64,000 nt of DNA. Source: Diphasiastrum complanatum (taxonomy: Eukaryota; Streptophyta; Lycopodiopsida; Lycopodiales; Lycopodiaceae). Numbering within the stretch: position 1 is the first letter of the stretch; the number at the start of each line of letters is the position of its first letter. The stretch spans positions 7,633,221 through 7,697,220 of the forward strand of contig CM055106.1 in NCBI GenBank assembly GCA_029204225.1, in the 5' to 3' direction. A program made the position numbers and the translations under genes. Of this stretch, positions 10,669 to 21,640 are shown one piece after another. The notes beneath the pieces were generated by a model. It made no database searches, was not told the origin of the DNA, and saw only the letters and a list, made by a program, of their open reading frames with translations.

Positions 10669-11635
10669 GAGGTGCTTGGAAGAAACAATGATCATTTTGG
10701 TTCAGGCGTCATCCTCACCTACTGGAAAGTGCATTGGATTTGCAGGTAGGGAATACGCTACCTTGTGGGTAGAAGTGCTTCAGTGTGGCAAGAAATGCAC
10801 TGGATTCTCTATTGAAACTTTGCCCCTTTCAGATTCGAAAGTGTGCTTGAATGTGCACTGGAAGTGCGTATTGACTTTACTATTCTGGTCCTTCTTCAGG
10901 AGGCTGAGCCATTTTGTGACATGCTTATTCATGAAATCTTGTCTATATCCACGATCGATCAGGCTCCACGGGAGGAAGGAAATAGGTAGTGAAGCACTAA
11001 GTGCAAAGCTCCAGGCTACCCCTGAGCGAGTGACAAGGGACTGCAAGCCGATGGTCTGATGAAAATGCATTGATTTGTAGGCTGGAGGTGCGCTTCAATA
11101 TGCTCTTTCATAAGCTACAGTGTACTTCTCTGTGGCCAGAATTTATGTTGGATTTTCCATTTTCAAATGAACGATTGTTTGGCAGCATCCTACCATGTCA
11201 GCTGAGAGATCTTTCTCAAGATAGACTCTTCCTTGCAGTGATGGCAAGATTCAAGATTTTTATAAATGCTTTGTCTTTGCAGGTAAATATGCGCTACTTT
11301 TGCATCCAGAAATGAGTTGCATTTCTCTGTGGTTGGAGATGCGCTTTACTTGACAAATGCCTTTATGTTGGTGAGCTCTGTTTTGGTCACTCCCTTAAAA
11401 GCAATAGCTGAGATCAGATCTGGTATGCCCGTGAACTCAGATATCTTATACGCACTACTATGGCCTGGAGGCAAGGATATGAGCTACCAACCATGAAGCT
11501 TTAATGTTGCACTTGGCTCCTGCTTTTCATGATTGTCCGCTGAGTGCATAAAGCAGATATATTGTAAGACTACAGATACTGTATTTTGCTTGTTATGATA
11601 TCTTCTCTTACAGTAATGCATATAATTTTCTGCAG
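10669..11635 (+). other. Non-coding stretch, possibly introns of a decayed receptor-kinase gene
   Basis: A 127-codon frame (10676-11059) has no recognisable domain. Several acceptor/donor-like words occur (TTTGCAGGTAGGG, TTTGCAGGTAAA). Three short segments are loosely alike: near 10748, 11085 and 11327 each has GGxxATGCGCTT/GGTGCGCTTC-type sequence. The last reads Gly-Asp-Ala-Leu-Tyr and then reaches a GTGAGC donor-like site at 11374. That could be a remnant of the exon preceding the SERK-like exon relic, but this is speculative. Confidence 0.25.
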
Positions 11636-11705
11636 TGACTTTGGAAATGCAAAATTGTCTAGATCTCGTGTCAGAGCTTGGTAACTTGCAATATCTCCAA
11701 CACTT
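11636..11705 (+). pseudogene. SERK/LRR receptor-kinase exon 3-like relic
   Basis: A 70-base segment lies between an acceptor (TTTTCTGCAG, ending 11635) and a donor (GTATGT, 11706). It translates as DFGNAKLS at its start and, after a 2-base deletion near 11665, LVSELGNLQYLQHL. In SERK-type leucine-rich-repeat kinases the third exon is 72 bases and encodes a very similar stretch (Asp-Leu-Gly-Asn-Ala-x-Leu-Ser, then Leu-Val-x-x-Leu-Gly and Leu-Gln-Tyr-Leu). The size difference equals the frameshift and the splice signals are kept. The relic therefore probably derives from genomic DNA, not from a spliced copy. Neighbouring exons were not recovered, so this is an isolated pseudo-exon. Confidence 0.5.
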
Positions 11706-11871
11706 GTATGTTTCCCAGTGACTATCAAATGATTTGTTACACAAGAAAGATGACTTGGAGTTGTTTTGTTGGGTTATGGATTTTAATGACATTTTAGCTT
11801 TTTGGCACCTCCAAATATGCCGATACAAAATTATACCAAGGAGGATGATCAGACTTTGAATTCAGGTTTTG

Positions 11872-12367
11872 GAGCAATTATTGAGTTTATGTTATTATCA
11901 AAGCTCTATGGACCAAATGCTTGAGTTGCACAATTATGGCAACAAAAAGATAAGCTAGAGTTGCAAATTTTGAGCTTAAGACTCTGGTCTAGATTTTTTG
12001 GTGTTTGATCTTTTGGGAGATATCTGTTTGTGGTATCTATTTTGTACTATCTCAGCTTTTGTTTAGCCAGTCACTTAAGTTAATGTTGGGCCTATATATA
12101 TAATGACAGACCTTGTTTGCTACATCCAAATTGTGATGCTTTAAGATGCAATTCATGATGGAATTGTATGTTAATCTACAATTGCTAATCCATTACGTAC
12201 AACAAAAGTGTTGCTGAGCAATTATTAAGTTTCTATTATTATCAGAGTTCTATGGACCAAATGCTTGAGTTGCACTATTATGGCAACATAAAGATAAGCT
12301 AGAGTTGCAAATTTTGAGCTTAAGACCCTGGTCTAGATTTTTTGGGTCTAACCTTTTGGGAGATATG
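11872..12367. repeat. ~155-bp direct repeat pair
   Basis: Bases 11872-12028 and 12216-12367 are closely similar. Both contain CTATGGACCAAATGCTTGAG, then AAGATAAGCTAGAGTTGCAA and TTTTGAGCTTAAGAC. The 187 bases between them include TATATATA near 12095 and no frame of interest. The second copy ends where the decayed copia gag begins, which suggests the duplication or a later rearrangement cut into the element. Confidence 0.85.
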
Positions 12368-12369
12368 AG

Positions 12370-13128
12370 TCAAATAACAACCTATTCTGCAAAATAGCTT
12401 TGTCTTGGACGATGAGTGACTATACTATTGTTGTTGTAGTTGTGATGATGTTGGTTGTTCTGCCTTTGTCTTCTTATCCTTGAAGCCTTTCTTCTTCTTG
12501 GATTGCTGCTTGTTTGAATAGAGTGCCATGGATTTGGTACTCGTAGATGTGGACAAGCTTTTCCTCCTGACTTCTTCCTACAACAGGCTTGCTGTCAATT
12601 TTTGGAGAGACAACGCAGGGTTATTGCTCAGAAGCAACACTAAATTATCGTAGGTGGATGGAAAACTGGCAAGAAGAGACATGGTAGAGTCTTCTTTTGA
12701 TATAGGGGAACCTATTGCAGCCAGTTGGTTCATCAATTATTTGAACTCGTTCAGATGGTCGCTGACTGAGGTGCTTTCACTCATTCTGAGTGTTAGTACC
12801 TTCTTCCTCAAGAAGAGACGAGTCGAGACATCTGAGGCCTTGTAGATGCTAGTGAGTGTGTCTCATGCTTCTTTGGAAGTAGTGCAGTTGGACACATGAG
12901 CAATTTGAGTGTCTTTAAGATTTAGAGATACAATGGCAAGAGCCTTGACATCCTTGGCTTCCCAAGCTGGGAGCTATTCGGGTTCTGCCGGTCTGGCTAT
13001 AGAATCACTAACGTATCCTCATAGCTCCTTTTCAATCAGGATCATCCTCATTTTGAACTTCAACATGTGGAAGTCATCTCCGTTGAATTTATCGATCAAG
13101 CGGATTTTTGAGGTGCCTTCCATAGTGA
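12370..13128 (-). pseudogene. Ty1/copia gag, decayed (minus strand)
   Basis: Reading leftward from 13128 the frame begins MEGTSKIRLIDKFNGDDFHM and continues through AWEAKDVKALAIVSLNL, TSVSDHLNEFK and SLLASFPSTYDNLVLLLSN. These are the usual landmarks of a copia capsid protein (UBN2 family), which forms the particle shell. A lysine-rich segment follows (SNKQQSKKKKGFKDKKTKAE) and then a wrecked CCHC knuckle (KLFC then a Cys and His) near 12370-12400. Stops interrupt it, including TGA at 13019-13021 and TAA at 12737-12739. It is closely related to the plus-strand gag at 61.48-62.29 kb. No protease or pol follows. Confidence 0.85.
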
Positions 13129-13205
13129 TCGAAATTATACACAAATAATTTAGAATAGCTTTTGGAAAAAGATTCTGGACTCTAGTAATCCACTGAGCCA
13201 AAGCT

Positions 13206-13217
13206 CTGATACCACTT
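13206..13217 (-). promoter_or_regulatory. Primer-binding site, tRNA-iMet type (minus)
   Basis: On the minus strand this reads TGGTATCAGAGC, the canonical initiator-tRNA-Met primer site. It sits two bases inside the LTR end at 13220. Confidence 0.9.
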
Positions 13218-13219
13218 AT

Positions 13220-14536
13220 GTTGGTGTATGAACGATGGTCTGCTTGGTCTACGGTTGATTACGATTGCAACGGACGTGACAGAAGCAAAACACGAGAGGC
13301 GATTACGATAAAAACGATGTCTCTACCAACAGTAAGAAAACAATGAACACAGTAGTAACTGCGATTTCAGGAACGTGGATTGAATAGGAAACGGAATCAA
13401 AAGCTTGTTATCCTTTTGGGTTATCAGAGTAAGAGTTTGAGACTGTCGTAGCAGTAGGATTGCGAAGCATTAGGCGTCTTGGACAGCCATGCGATCCTCT
13501 GTCTCTGATAACCGTGTTTGTGCAAGAGAGTGAGAGAGACAATTGCATTCAATCAAGAACGTAATAATTGAACAGTAGCAAATCTGTATAATAGAAAGAA
13601 TCATAACACAATACAGTAGCACTGATAAGCGCGTATTTCTACTTACAGATTCTAAAAAAATGGCTATAGTTCTCTCTCTCTCTCTCTCTCTCTAAATCAC
13701 TAACTCTAAGGAGCTAGCTACTTAAGTCCTTTTGGTCGTTTGATCACTCTGTGTATCCACAGACTGTTCAACTCATCAACATCTATCTCCCTTCTCTTCG
13801 CTCAGATACATATTTATAGCTGTCAGAGTCTTTTGATTTATTGTAATTACAGTTTACAAGATGATTAACAACCGTTTAAACAAGATCCGTAGATCCTTAT
13901 TGGAGCGTCGTGAAGGAGGAGAAGTACAGAGTAACGAATCCTCCGTATGCGTCGTAGTGCAAGGATGTAGGTCGTGATGGGCCGTAGTCTGTCCGCAATC
14001 GTTTGAACAACCTCTAGTCATTCGTTCAGCATGTGATCGTTTGCTTCCTTCGTTAATAACCGTAAGTGATAACTTATGGAGCTAAACAATGAGATGGATC
14101 AACAGTCGTTAGTTGACTTCATAGGAACTCGCAAATCGTTATCGCTGGTCGACTTCATTGATAACCGTAAGTAGATTGCTTACGTTTTTCAAACGGTTGA
14201 GGAGAGTTGACTCTGGTCATAGCTTCCTTCGTAGGAGATCATAAGAAGATCACTTGCAGTGGTCGATGGGATTCCGCAAGTGCTCGTAGATAATAACCTA
14301 CAGATTTTAACGACTCCCTTGCGGTTTGCGGTTTCTTGCGATTTGCGATTTGCGTCGTGCTTCTCCGTAAACATTGATTTAACGATTCCCTTCGGTCAGA
14401 CCGTAATCTGGCGATGGCTTTGCGGTTCTGCCCGATTTGACTTTGTGTGTATTTTGCAGACTGATTCAGAGAGATGGAATTCTTGAGAGTAGAAGGAGGG
14501 CGAAGGGATGAGTAGGAGAAGATTAGAATTCCAACA
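13220..14536 (-). repeat. 5' LTR of the minus-strand copia (~1317 bp)
   Basis: Seen on the plus strand the segment starts TGTTGG and ends CCAACA, a perfect 6-bp terminal inverted repeat. It is flanked internally by the primer site. On the minus strand it opens TGTTGGAAT, the same nine bases that open the LTR at 60293, which supports a common family. It includes a short TC run (13671-13693). It abuts the CACTA element on the right, and no target duplication can be tested because the 3' LTR is absent. Confidence 0.75.
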
Positions 14537-14695
14537 ATATGTACATCGCTTGTTGTCAACTCTCTCAACACGGTAATGATGTCCATATGCCCACATGGCA
14601 ATGTATGATGTATACTAAAACACAAAAAAAAAAAAAAACCAAATGTGTGTAATTAGAAATACTATTCATATATTGAGTAGTACAAAAGCAAAACT

Positions 14696-17585
14696 TCACA
14701 AAAACAATATTACACTAACTTTCCATCCACATCCACAAACAAATTTCCATTCTAATTCGATCACTTCTTCTCCGTTTTTGGATGCTTTTAGTATCGTATC
14801 AAAAACCCATTCAGGAGAGCATTTTGAAGATAAAGGCTCCAAAGGTTCGTCGTTCTCCAATGCCCTCCTTCTTCTTCGTTTGATATTTCTTTTTCGTTTC
14901 AATGTTATGTTTCTTTCCTTTTTGGCTTCTGCATACCTTGAAATCCACTTTTCCATTTGTCCACAATTATATAATATGAACATGTCAATTTTCTCTTTTA
15001 ATTGAGGTGAAAGTCTCTTTTGCACACCATTTCCTTGTGGTACTTCACCCTTAACACGTTCATCTTCTTCTTCACACCACATTTTTGGACTGGCAAGATG
15101 CAATTGTGAGATTATTTTGGTGATATAAATCAAATATTCCTAAACAAGCCAACTTTATGCAATGCTACCTTCTGGCCTTGCCTTTTGTCTCACAAAGCCT
15201 TTCAAAACTTTCATAAAGTGCTCAAGGTAGAACATCCATCTCATGTGCACAGGTCCTACAATTGATACTTCTTCGACCAAATGCACTAGAAGATGAACTA
15301 GTATATCCAAAAAGGAAGTTGGAAAATCTCTTTCCAACAAACATACCATTTTGATCATTTGGATTTTCATGGAATCCAATTCACTATTTTTTTATTTCTT
15401 TTGAGGAAATCCACCTGCAAGATTGATAGTACATTAGGTTGTTTAACACATAAAAATATTGAAATAACACATATTTATACAAGTGCTTAAAGAAATATAC
15501 AAACCTAATCATCTATGACAAATTGTAAAGCGTATTTTGTACGTCATCATTGAAGAGACCTCGAATAGATAGTGGAAGTATGAATTGCAACATCTTATGC
15601 CAATCATGCGATTTCAATCCACTTAATTTACCATCTTTGGTAAATGATTTGCATAAAGCAAAGAATGTGCATAGCATATTGGAGTTCTCATTTGTTTTAT
15701 AACATGTTTAACATATGAGAGTTGCTCTTTTGTAAGAATCCACGGCACGCTAGGTAGAATCTCATCTTCACCTTCGGTGCATTGAATCCAATAGGGTCTT
15801 TTCACATCAGTCGCTTGTAGATCTTTACGAGCTGCGGAGTTGTCTTTTATGCCAATGATGTGGTTCCATAAGGATTCACCGACGTTTTTGAATATGTGCA
15901 TAGGATCCAATAGATAGTTTATCAGTAAATTTCTCCAATTGGGTAATTTATGAAAAATAGACAACCGTTTCATACCATCAATGGATTCATTCCATGAAGA
16001 ATAAACGTCGTGATGTTTAAGCCATTCATCATGCCATTCCGCTACTGCCATGTGTGGGGGTGGTGGTGTAGTTAGAGGATTATCTCCTCGCCCTCCAAAA
16101 AATCGCCTATTCAACCTTCAAAAAGGACGATCAGGCGGCAAGTATTTGCGATGATTTTTGTAAACCACTTTTTTTAACATATTTGTGCTATGTCGACCCT
16201 CCAAAAGTGATCCACAAATATAACATGCGTTGTAACCCGATGTGGTTAAACCTGCATAGTTTATAAACCAAATTAAACATAAGCTTAGTTAAATATACTC
16301 AAACGTTAAACCCTAAAATTGATTAGATTCATTATATAGATACTTGAACATTCGCTTCAACCGGGGTAGTCATGCATCGTCCACATTAGAATTCCACGAA
16401 CAACGAAGTTCCTTTGTTGTAAAGGTCTCAAGATATCGTAAGCTTGACTACCATTCCAAAGAATGCACAATTCATCGACCAAAGGTGCAAGATACACATC
16501 CATGTTCTTAGCCTTGTACTTTCTTGGAATCAATAAAGCCAATAATAAGTGTCCCGTTTTAATACTCAACCATGGAGGTATGTTATAATTAACGAGCACA
16601 ACTGGCCATGTGGATCAAGTTGACGCTTGAATGCTAAAAGGATTTACGCCATCCATAGCAAGGCCAAATCTCAAATTACGAGGTTCGTTTTTAAACTCAG
16701 GCCATTGGTCTTCAATATGTTTCCATGCAGGTGAATCACTTGGTACTCGCATCACATCATCCGTAGATCAATTTTTGACATGCCAATCCATTAGTTGTGC
16801 CAAAGATTTACATCGAAACAAACATTGCAATCGTGGGATAATTGAAAAATGTCATAACACTTTTCATGGCACTTTATCCCCTTGTACGTCATCTCAAAAA
16901 CGTGAAGCGTTATACATTGGACATTGAGCTTTTCTGAATTCTCACCTCTACATAGAACATGGTCTTCTAGACATGCATGTATTGTGTCGTAATCCATTCC
17001 AAACACGGTCATCATCTTCGTGCTTCTTCTCGTGTTTTAGGTATCACATTTTCTTTCGGACGTATTCGATGCAACAACCTAAAAAAAGAGCAATGTAATT
17101 TGTTAGAAAAAAAAAAATTAACTTAATTTAAATACGCTATAAAGTACGATAGTTGTGTTATGCGTTAAGTACCCGAATAAAGATGTCACGCTACGATCAC
17201 TCCATTTGTATGTTGCTTGAAGGTTTAGAATAAGAATTGACGTAGCTAGTCTCAAAATGGATGCTCCAGGATATAGAGGAGTGTCTGCCTCCTTGCGCAA
17301 TAGAATCTCGTCTTCATCCATCTCAAATTGTTCGTGATCTTCGTTTTCATTAGAAGATGCATGCATATCATCATTCCCATTTGTTTCAAAGTAAGATTCA
17401 AACATGTTGTGCATTGCTTCATCATGTTGCACCTCATCATCATAATCATTAGAATCAAGTTGATTACTATTTTTTCCAATTGTGTTTGCCTCTTCAATTT
17501 GTTTCATTCTTTGTTTTCTCATGTCTATCAAAACTTGACGTTGATTGTAACTAAACACGGATGGATCAACTCCGTAAAATGGCAT
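14696..17585 (-). pseudogene. TNP2-like CACTA transposase, broken into several frames
   Basis: Minus-strand segments line up in the order expected for a TNPD/TNP2 transposase, which binds and cuts the element ends. 17118-17585 has an acidic N-terminal part and LYPGASILRLATSILILNL. 16791-17015 has GMDYDTIHAC and HVLCRGENSEKLN. 16640-16780 has RNLRFGLAMDGVNPFS. 16357-16599 has NIPPWLSIKTGH, NMDVYLAPLVDEL and GILMWTMHDYPG. 16140-16250 has a CxxC and HRKYLPPDRPF. 15623-16114 has LLDPMHIFKNVGESLW. 15155-15379 has the DUF4218-type FPTSFLDILVHLLVHLVEE and KARPEGSIA, and 14750-15133 has WCEEEDERVKGEVPQGNG. Gaps include likely introns as well as stops and frameshifts. Confidence 0.85.
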
Positions 17586-18250
17586 TCGATGTATTGGCTA
17601 CACACATGAAACAAATTCCATAAGTGACATATATAGATTGACGAAGATTATAATAAAAAACAATCATATAAAGTTAATAAACCTCAACGTCTTCCAAATT
17701 TGATGGTTGACCTTCTTCTTTTCGTCCAAACTTCCACAAACTTCTTTTGTCCATCACACTTGAGGCATGTGCACCATATTTTATTTTAAAAAATAATTTT
17801 TCTACGAGAAACAAAAATCAAGTACATGTCACTTTAGCACAATAGTTTAACTTATAATAACAAAGTCTTTATGAACAAGAAAACATGCATGTTTATTACT
17901 TACCCTGTTAACTTGAGTAGTGTCTTCATCGCTAGACTGATATGAATGTAATTCATCTCGTTGTGATAAATTGCATATATGCACAAGTACAAAACACAAA
18001 TAACATAAAATAATTGTATGATTCTAATGTTTTAATTTTTAGATAGTACTATTCTTATACGTTGTCACTTATATGATTCTTTTGCATCTTGGTGCAGGCT
18101 CTAAACGTATATTTCTCTTCTTTTGTTATCACAAGTATGAAAGTCTCACTCTAGCATGCATTAAAGTTCTGTAGTCAATTTTTTTCTCTACTTCATTTCA
18201 ATATATTAGGGTTTATTGTAATGTATTGTATGTTTATAAATGTAGTAATC

Positions 18251-19247
18251 ATGTCGGAATCAGGCAGTAGTGAAAGCTCGGGAGATTATGTTAAAAATTT
18301 ATATGAATCATTAACTCCTGAGCAAAAAGCAGAATTGCAAAGTATGCTTAGCCGAGATGAGGGTGGTCCCTCACAAGCGACCGCGGCTCTCGCCCCCACC
18401 GAAGAGTCATCCACAAATTCTTATTATGACGTGGATCCTCAAGGTAATATAATTGTCAACAAAAAAGGGAGGGTGGTTTTGGACCGGCTCTATTATTTAT
18501 GCCAACATCATTTTGGCGACAGATTAGTAAATGGTCCAAACAACCTGCCGCCAATAAACGACAAGTTATTGGTACCCTTCGTGACGAATTCCAACAAGAA
18601 GAGTAATTCGAGGAGAAGGAAATTCATAAGCATATGAGCTTATGGATTAGGCATCGTCATGATATGGCACGACGAGCTTATAGGGACGAGCAATCCAAGC
18701 CCTCCTAGTGTTCAAGAAGTGATTGGAACCGTGTAAAAGTGGATGAACGAACATCAGATAAATACAAGATTCAGAAAGATGTCGCGGCCGCTAAGATGCA
18801 TGGGATAGACAATCCTAGGTTGGACTCGAACGGAAAGGCGAGATTGCAAGCAAGCATGGTAAGTGAACCTACACTACTCTTATAGTTTATCTTTGATTTC
18901 ATATGCTTTTATTTTTTAATAAAAGCATTATGACTAGCTAGCTGCTCCAACGTAGCCCTCAATTAATTTCAACTTAAATTGAATGCATGGATAGTTGGCG
19001 GACTATGAACGTCTGCCAACTAAGGAGGAGTACGAATTTGCCTTCAGGGAATCATACGACGCATTAATCGACAAACTAAAGAACGAGGGTCATCCTCCAA
19101 ATGTAAGTACTAGTTTTTGTATTCATACTAATGTGGTTTGTATTCCGAAGTAAATTTTATTTAATTTAATACGATCAAGCATTAAATATTAGTGTAGTTT
19201 GTTTGCTTGTGTTCATGCAGACTGGACGTCACGACGACGACAAGTAG
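18251..19247 (+). pseudogene. Second CACTA gene (TNPA/Ptta-like), three exons, broken
   Basis: A plus-strand gene diverges from the transposase. The start MSESGSSESSG at 18251 leads into SLTPEQKAELQSMLSRDEGG and VDPQGNIIVNKKGRVVLDRL. Near 18530 the frame shifts, and the reading continues WSKQPAANKRQVIGTLRDEF and IRHRHDMARRAYRDEQS, with TAG at 18706. Donor GTAAGT at 18859, acceptor AG at 18994, donor GTAAGT at 19103 and acceptor CAG at 19220 define two introns. Exon 2 encodes LPTKEEYEFAFRESYDALID, and exon 3 ends with His-Asp-Asp-Asp-Lys and a stop at 19245-19247. The layout resembles the DNA-binding partner protein of CACTA elements, but no diagnostic motif was confirmed. Confidence 0.5.
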
Positions 19248-19795
19248 ATTAGATTTATAAGTTTTAGTTGATGTTAGATCTAGAAAAACTCATGAGACAT
19301 TAAAGCACCAATTTTGTAATACATTGGTTAATATTATGAAAATATTATTATTGCAAATGATCGTGCTATATTGCCATTGCTTTTATATGTGCAATGTTCT
19401 TTTTTCAAAAATTGCAATGTCGAATTTCAACATGTGGATTGACATAATAACCAACTAAGAATTCAAAACCATGTGCAATGTCGGATTTCAAAACAAAAAT
19501 CAATATCATATATAGAAATCTAAATGAGATTTATGATGTGCATAAAGCAATGCAATAAAGTATTGTCATTCATAATGGACATGAAGTAATGCAATATAAT
19601 ATAGAATGAAAAGTAATTTAAGAACGAAAAGTACCTCAGGTTTAGCTTGTTGTTTGATCCAAATGTTGAATGCAACTCAAAAATATTGTTTCAAAAACAA
19701 TTCATGAACATCGCTTTTTCAAGAACCCAACTCCAAGAACAGCCCGATAAAAATATGTGCACTATTTTTTATGCACTTTTTATTTATTTTTACCT
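19248..19795. other. AT-rich spacer inside the CACTA element
   Basis: No coding sequence is seen. Short words recur, such as GCAATGTCG(A/G)ATTTCAA (about 19417-19490) and GCAATAAAG/GCAATATAA, but no clear array. Confidence 0.5.
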
Positions 19796-19796
19796 A

Positions 19797-20224
19797 ATTT
19801 GGGACGTCGGAATCCGACATCCAAACCCGTTAGACACACGTTGGATAGACGTCGGACACATGTCGAACCTTTTTTTTTATCATTCTGTTAACAAACGTCG
19901 GATTCCGACGTGTATTTGGGACGTCAAAATCCGACATTAAAGTAGATGTCGGATGGACGTCGATAGGCGTCGAACATCCGTCGGACAATTTTATGGATCA
20001 TTCTGGATTTAAAGACATCAAAATCCAACGACTTTTTTGGACGTCGCAATGCGACGTCCACGTCAGATTCATTTCCATCGACCGGGAAGTGTCGCTCCGG
20101 ATTTTGGCAACTTATGTGTGTCGGATTGCGACGTGTTTTTCCAACGTCTGCGACGAATTCAAAAAAAATAAACTTGCGATTCACGTCGCAAAACACGTCG
20201 CAAATCGCAGCGGGTGCTGTAATG
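19797..20224. repeat. Subterminal GACGTCGG repeat block of the CACTA element
   Basis: More than ten copies of GACGTCGG or its complement occur. Several are paired as palindromes of the type GACGTCGGAATCCGACGTC (about 19801, 19892, 20039 and 20130). Toward the end the motif becomes ACGTCGCAAAACACGTCGCA. Clusters of a short motif in both orientations next to the terminus are typical binding sites for the TNPA-type protein. The spacing is irregular. Confidence 0.8.
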
Positions 20225-20339
20225 AATAGTTCTTAGCACTTGACCTTGACTTTCCTACAACAAAGTCGACCTCATGTCCGTCAAGATGCATTGTTGGAAA
20301 ATAGACTAGGATTCCATTTAGATCGAGTCATAGGCATGC

Positions 20340-21416
20340 ATCAAAAGATGTTCTAGATGTTGTTCACTCATATATATGTGGTCCAATGCAAACTCCATTA
20401 TTTTTTGATGCAAAGTATTTCATTACCTTCATTGACGAATATTTATTTCATTAAACAGAAATCGGAGGCTTTAAAAAAAAATTGATTCAAGGAGCATGCA
20501 GAATTGAAAACTGGCAAAAGAATCAAAGAATTGAGGTCTACAATGGGGGGAGAGTACATCTCAACCAAATTCAAGGAGTATTGCCTTAACAACGACATTG
20601 AGCAATAGTTTATCATCTCCTATTTGCCTCAGTCAAATGGACTTGATGAGAGAAAGAATAGAACCTTAGTCGAAGTGGCTAGGTGTCTACTTGCTCATGC
20701 GACACTTCCGAAACTCTTCTAGGCTAAAGTTGTTTCCACTGCAGCTTATATCTAGAATAGATGCTCGACTAAAGACCTCTCAGACAAAACACCTTATGAA
20801 ATTTGGACAGGCTCCAAACCGTCATTATCGAATTTATGCGTGTTTGGATGTATTGCTTACACGCAGATACCTCAGGATATAAGGAAGAAGCTCCACTTCC
20901 ACATTACCAAATCCATTTTCATGGGTTATACTACTTCAAATAAAGCTTATAAGCTTTATGATCTTATCGAATCAAAGATATTCACTAGTCAGGATGTTGT
21001 CTTTATCAAATTAAAGATCAGTTTATCGATCTCAAAGGCAAGAGCAAAGCTCATACAGTTGAATTGTCGAACACTCTCAAAGTATCAAGCACTTATGGTT
21101 TAAAAATTGACTAATCCTATTAAAGGTCCAAGCTCGTCTACACCAGACGAACAACTTATTAACAATAAATTAGAAGAAGATGTTGCAGCTCAACAAAAAC
21201 AAAATGATCAGCCTCACTTTTCTCTCAGAAAATCAACAAGAGAGCACAGACCATGTACAAGGTATATCAAAAAATCTGCTGCTTATCTTATTCAAGATCC
21301 GACTACTGTCAAAGGAGCACTTAGTCAGTCCGATTCCGATCTATGGAGGGAAGCCATGGATAGAGAGTATTCATCGCTCATCAAGAACCGGACTTGGACT
21401 ATTGTCAAATTACTTG
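20340..21416 (+). pseudogene. Ty1/copia pol fragment: integrase to start of RT
   Basis: The plus strand begins in the integrase core (VHSYICGPMQT, ITFIDEY). The second acidic residue of the DDE triad is lost: the LRSDNGGEY-type site reads Leu-Arg-Ser-Thr-Met-Gly-Gly-Glu-Tyr. The frame then runs through PQSNGLDERKNRTLVEVAR and VFGCIAYTQIPQDIRKKLH, with several frameshifts and stops. The linker (KSTREHRPCTRYIKKSAAYL) leads to the RT start WREAMDREYSSLIKNRTW and ends abruptly at about 21410. There is no LTR on either side. It follows the CACTA terminus closely. Confidence 0.85.
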
Positions 21417-21540
21417 TGCATTGGTCCTCAAAACCAAACCTTATATGTTAATTGCATGTTAACTTTACAAGCAAGAGTTAGATGGAATTATCTGACATTG
21501 TCTTACTGTAGGTGAAATATCTTTTGTTATCTCCTAAATC

Positions 21541-21640
21541 ATGACGGTGTTGGAGGAAGGCCATTTCTCTTCTGAAATGATTGCCAAGAAAGTCCTCTTG
21601 GCCAGATTTTGGTGGCCAACTCTTTTTACCACCATAACAC
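21541..21640 (+). pseudogene. Ty3/gypsy integrase zinc-binding (H2C2) fragment
   Basis: A ~30-residue stretch reads EGHFSSEMIAKKVLLARFWW followed by Pro-Thr-Leu. This is the HHCC zinc-binding start of a gypsy integrase (GHF...GYWWPT type). Nothing of the catalytic core follows. A proline-rich frame begins at once, so the core was deleted or the following frame is fused to it. Confidence 0.65.

Larger units (their letters stand above)
14640..20224. mobile_element. En/Spm (CACTA) DNA transposon, degenerate
   Basis: The segment holds a TNP2-type transposase on the minus strand, a divergently transcribed second gene and a subterminal repeat block on the right, which together define a CACTA element. 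The right terminus is placed near 20224, where the minus strand reads CATTACAGCACCCGCTG, plausibly a mutated CACTACAG-type end. No matching terminus or subterminal repeats are seen on the left, next to the copia LTR ending at 14536. That end is probably lost or cut by the copia insertion. Confidence 0.7.

Noticed and set aside
10676-11059. 127-codon frame as a small gene
   Set aside because: No motif is seen. It crosses intron-like splice words and is adjacent to a pseudo-exon, so an intronic origin is more likely.
14625-14639. Poly-A run near the CACTA/copia boundary as a retrogene tail
   Set aside because: It has no associated coding sequence upstream in the right direction and no target duplication.
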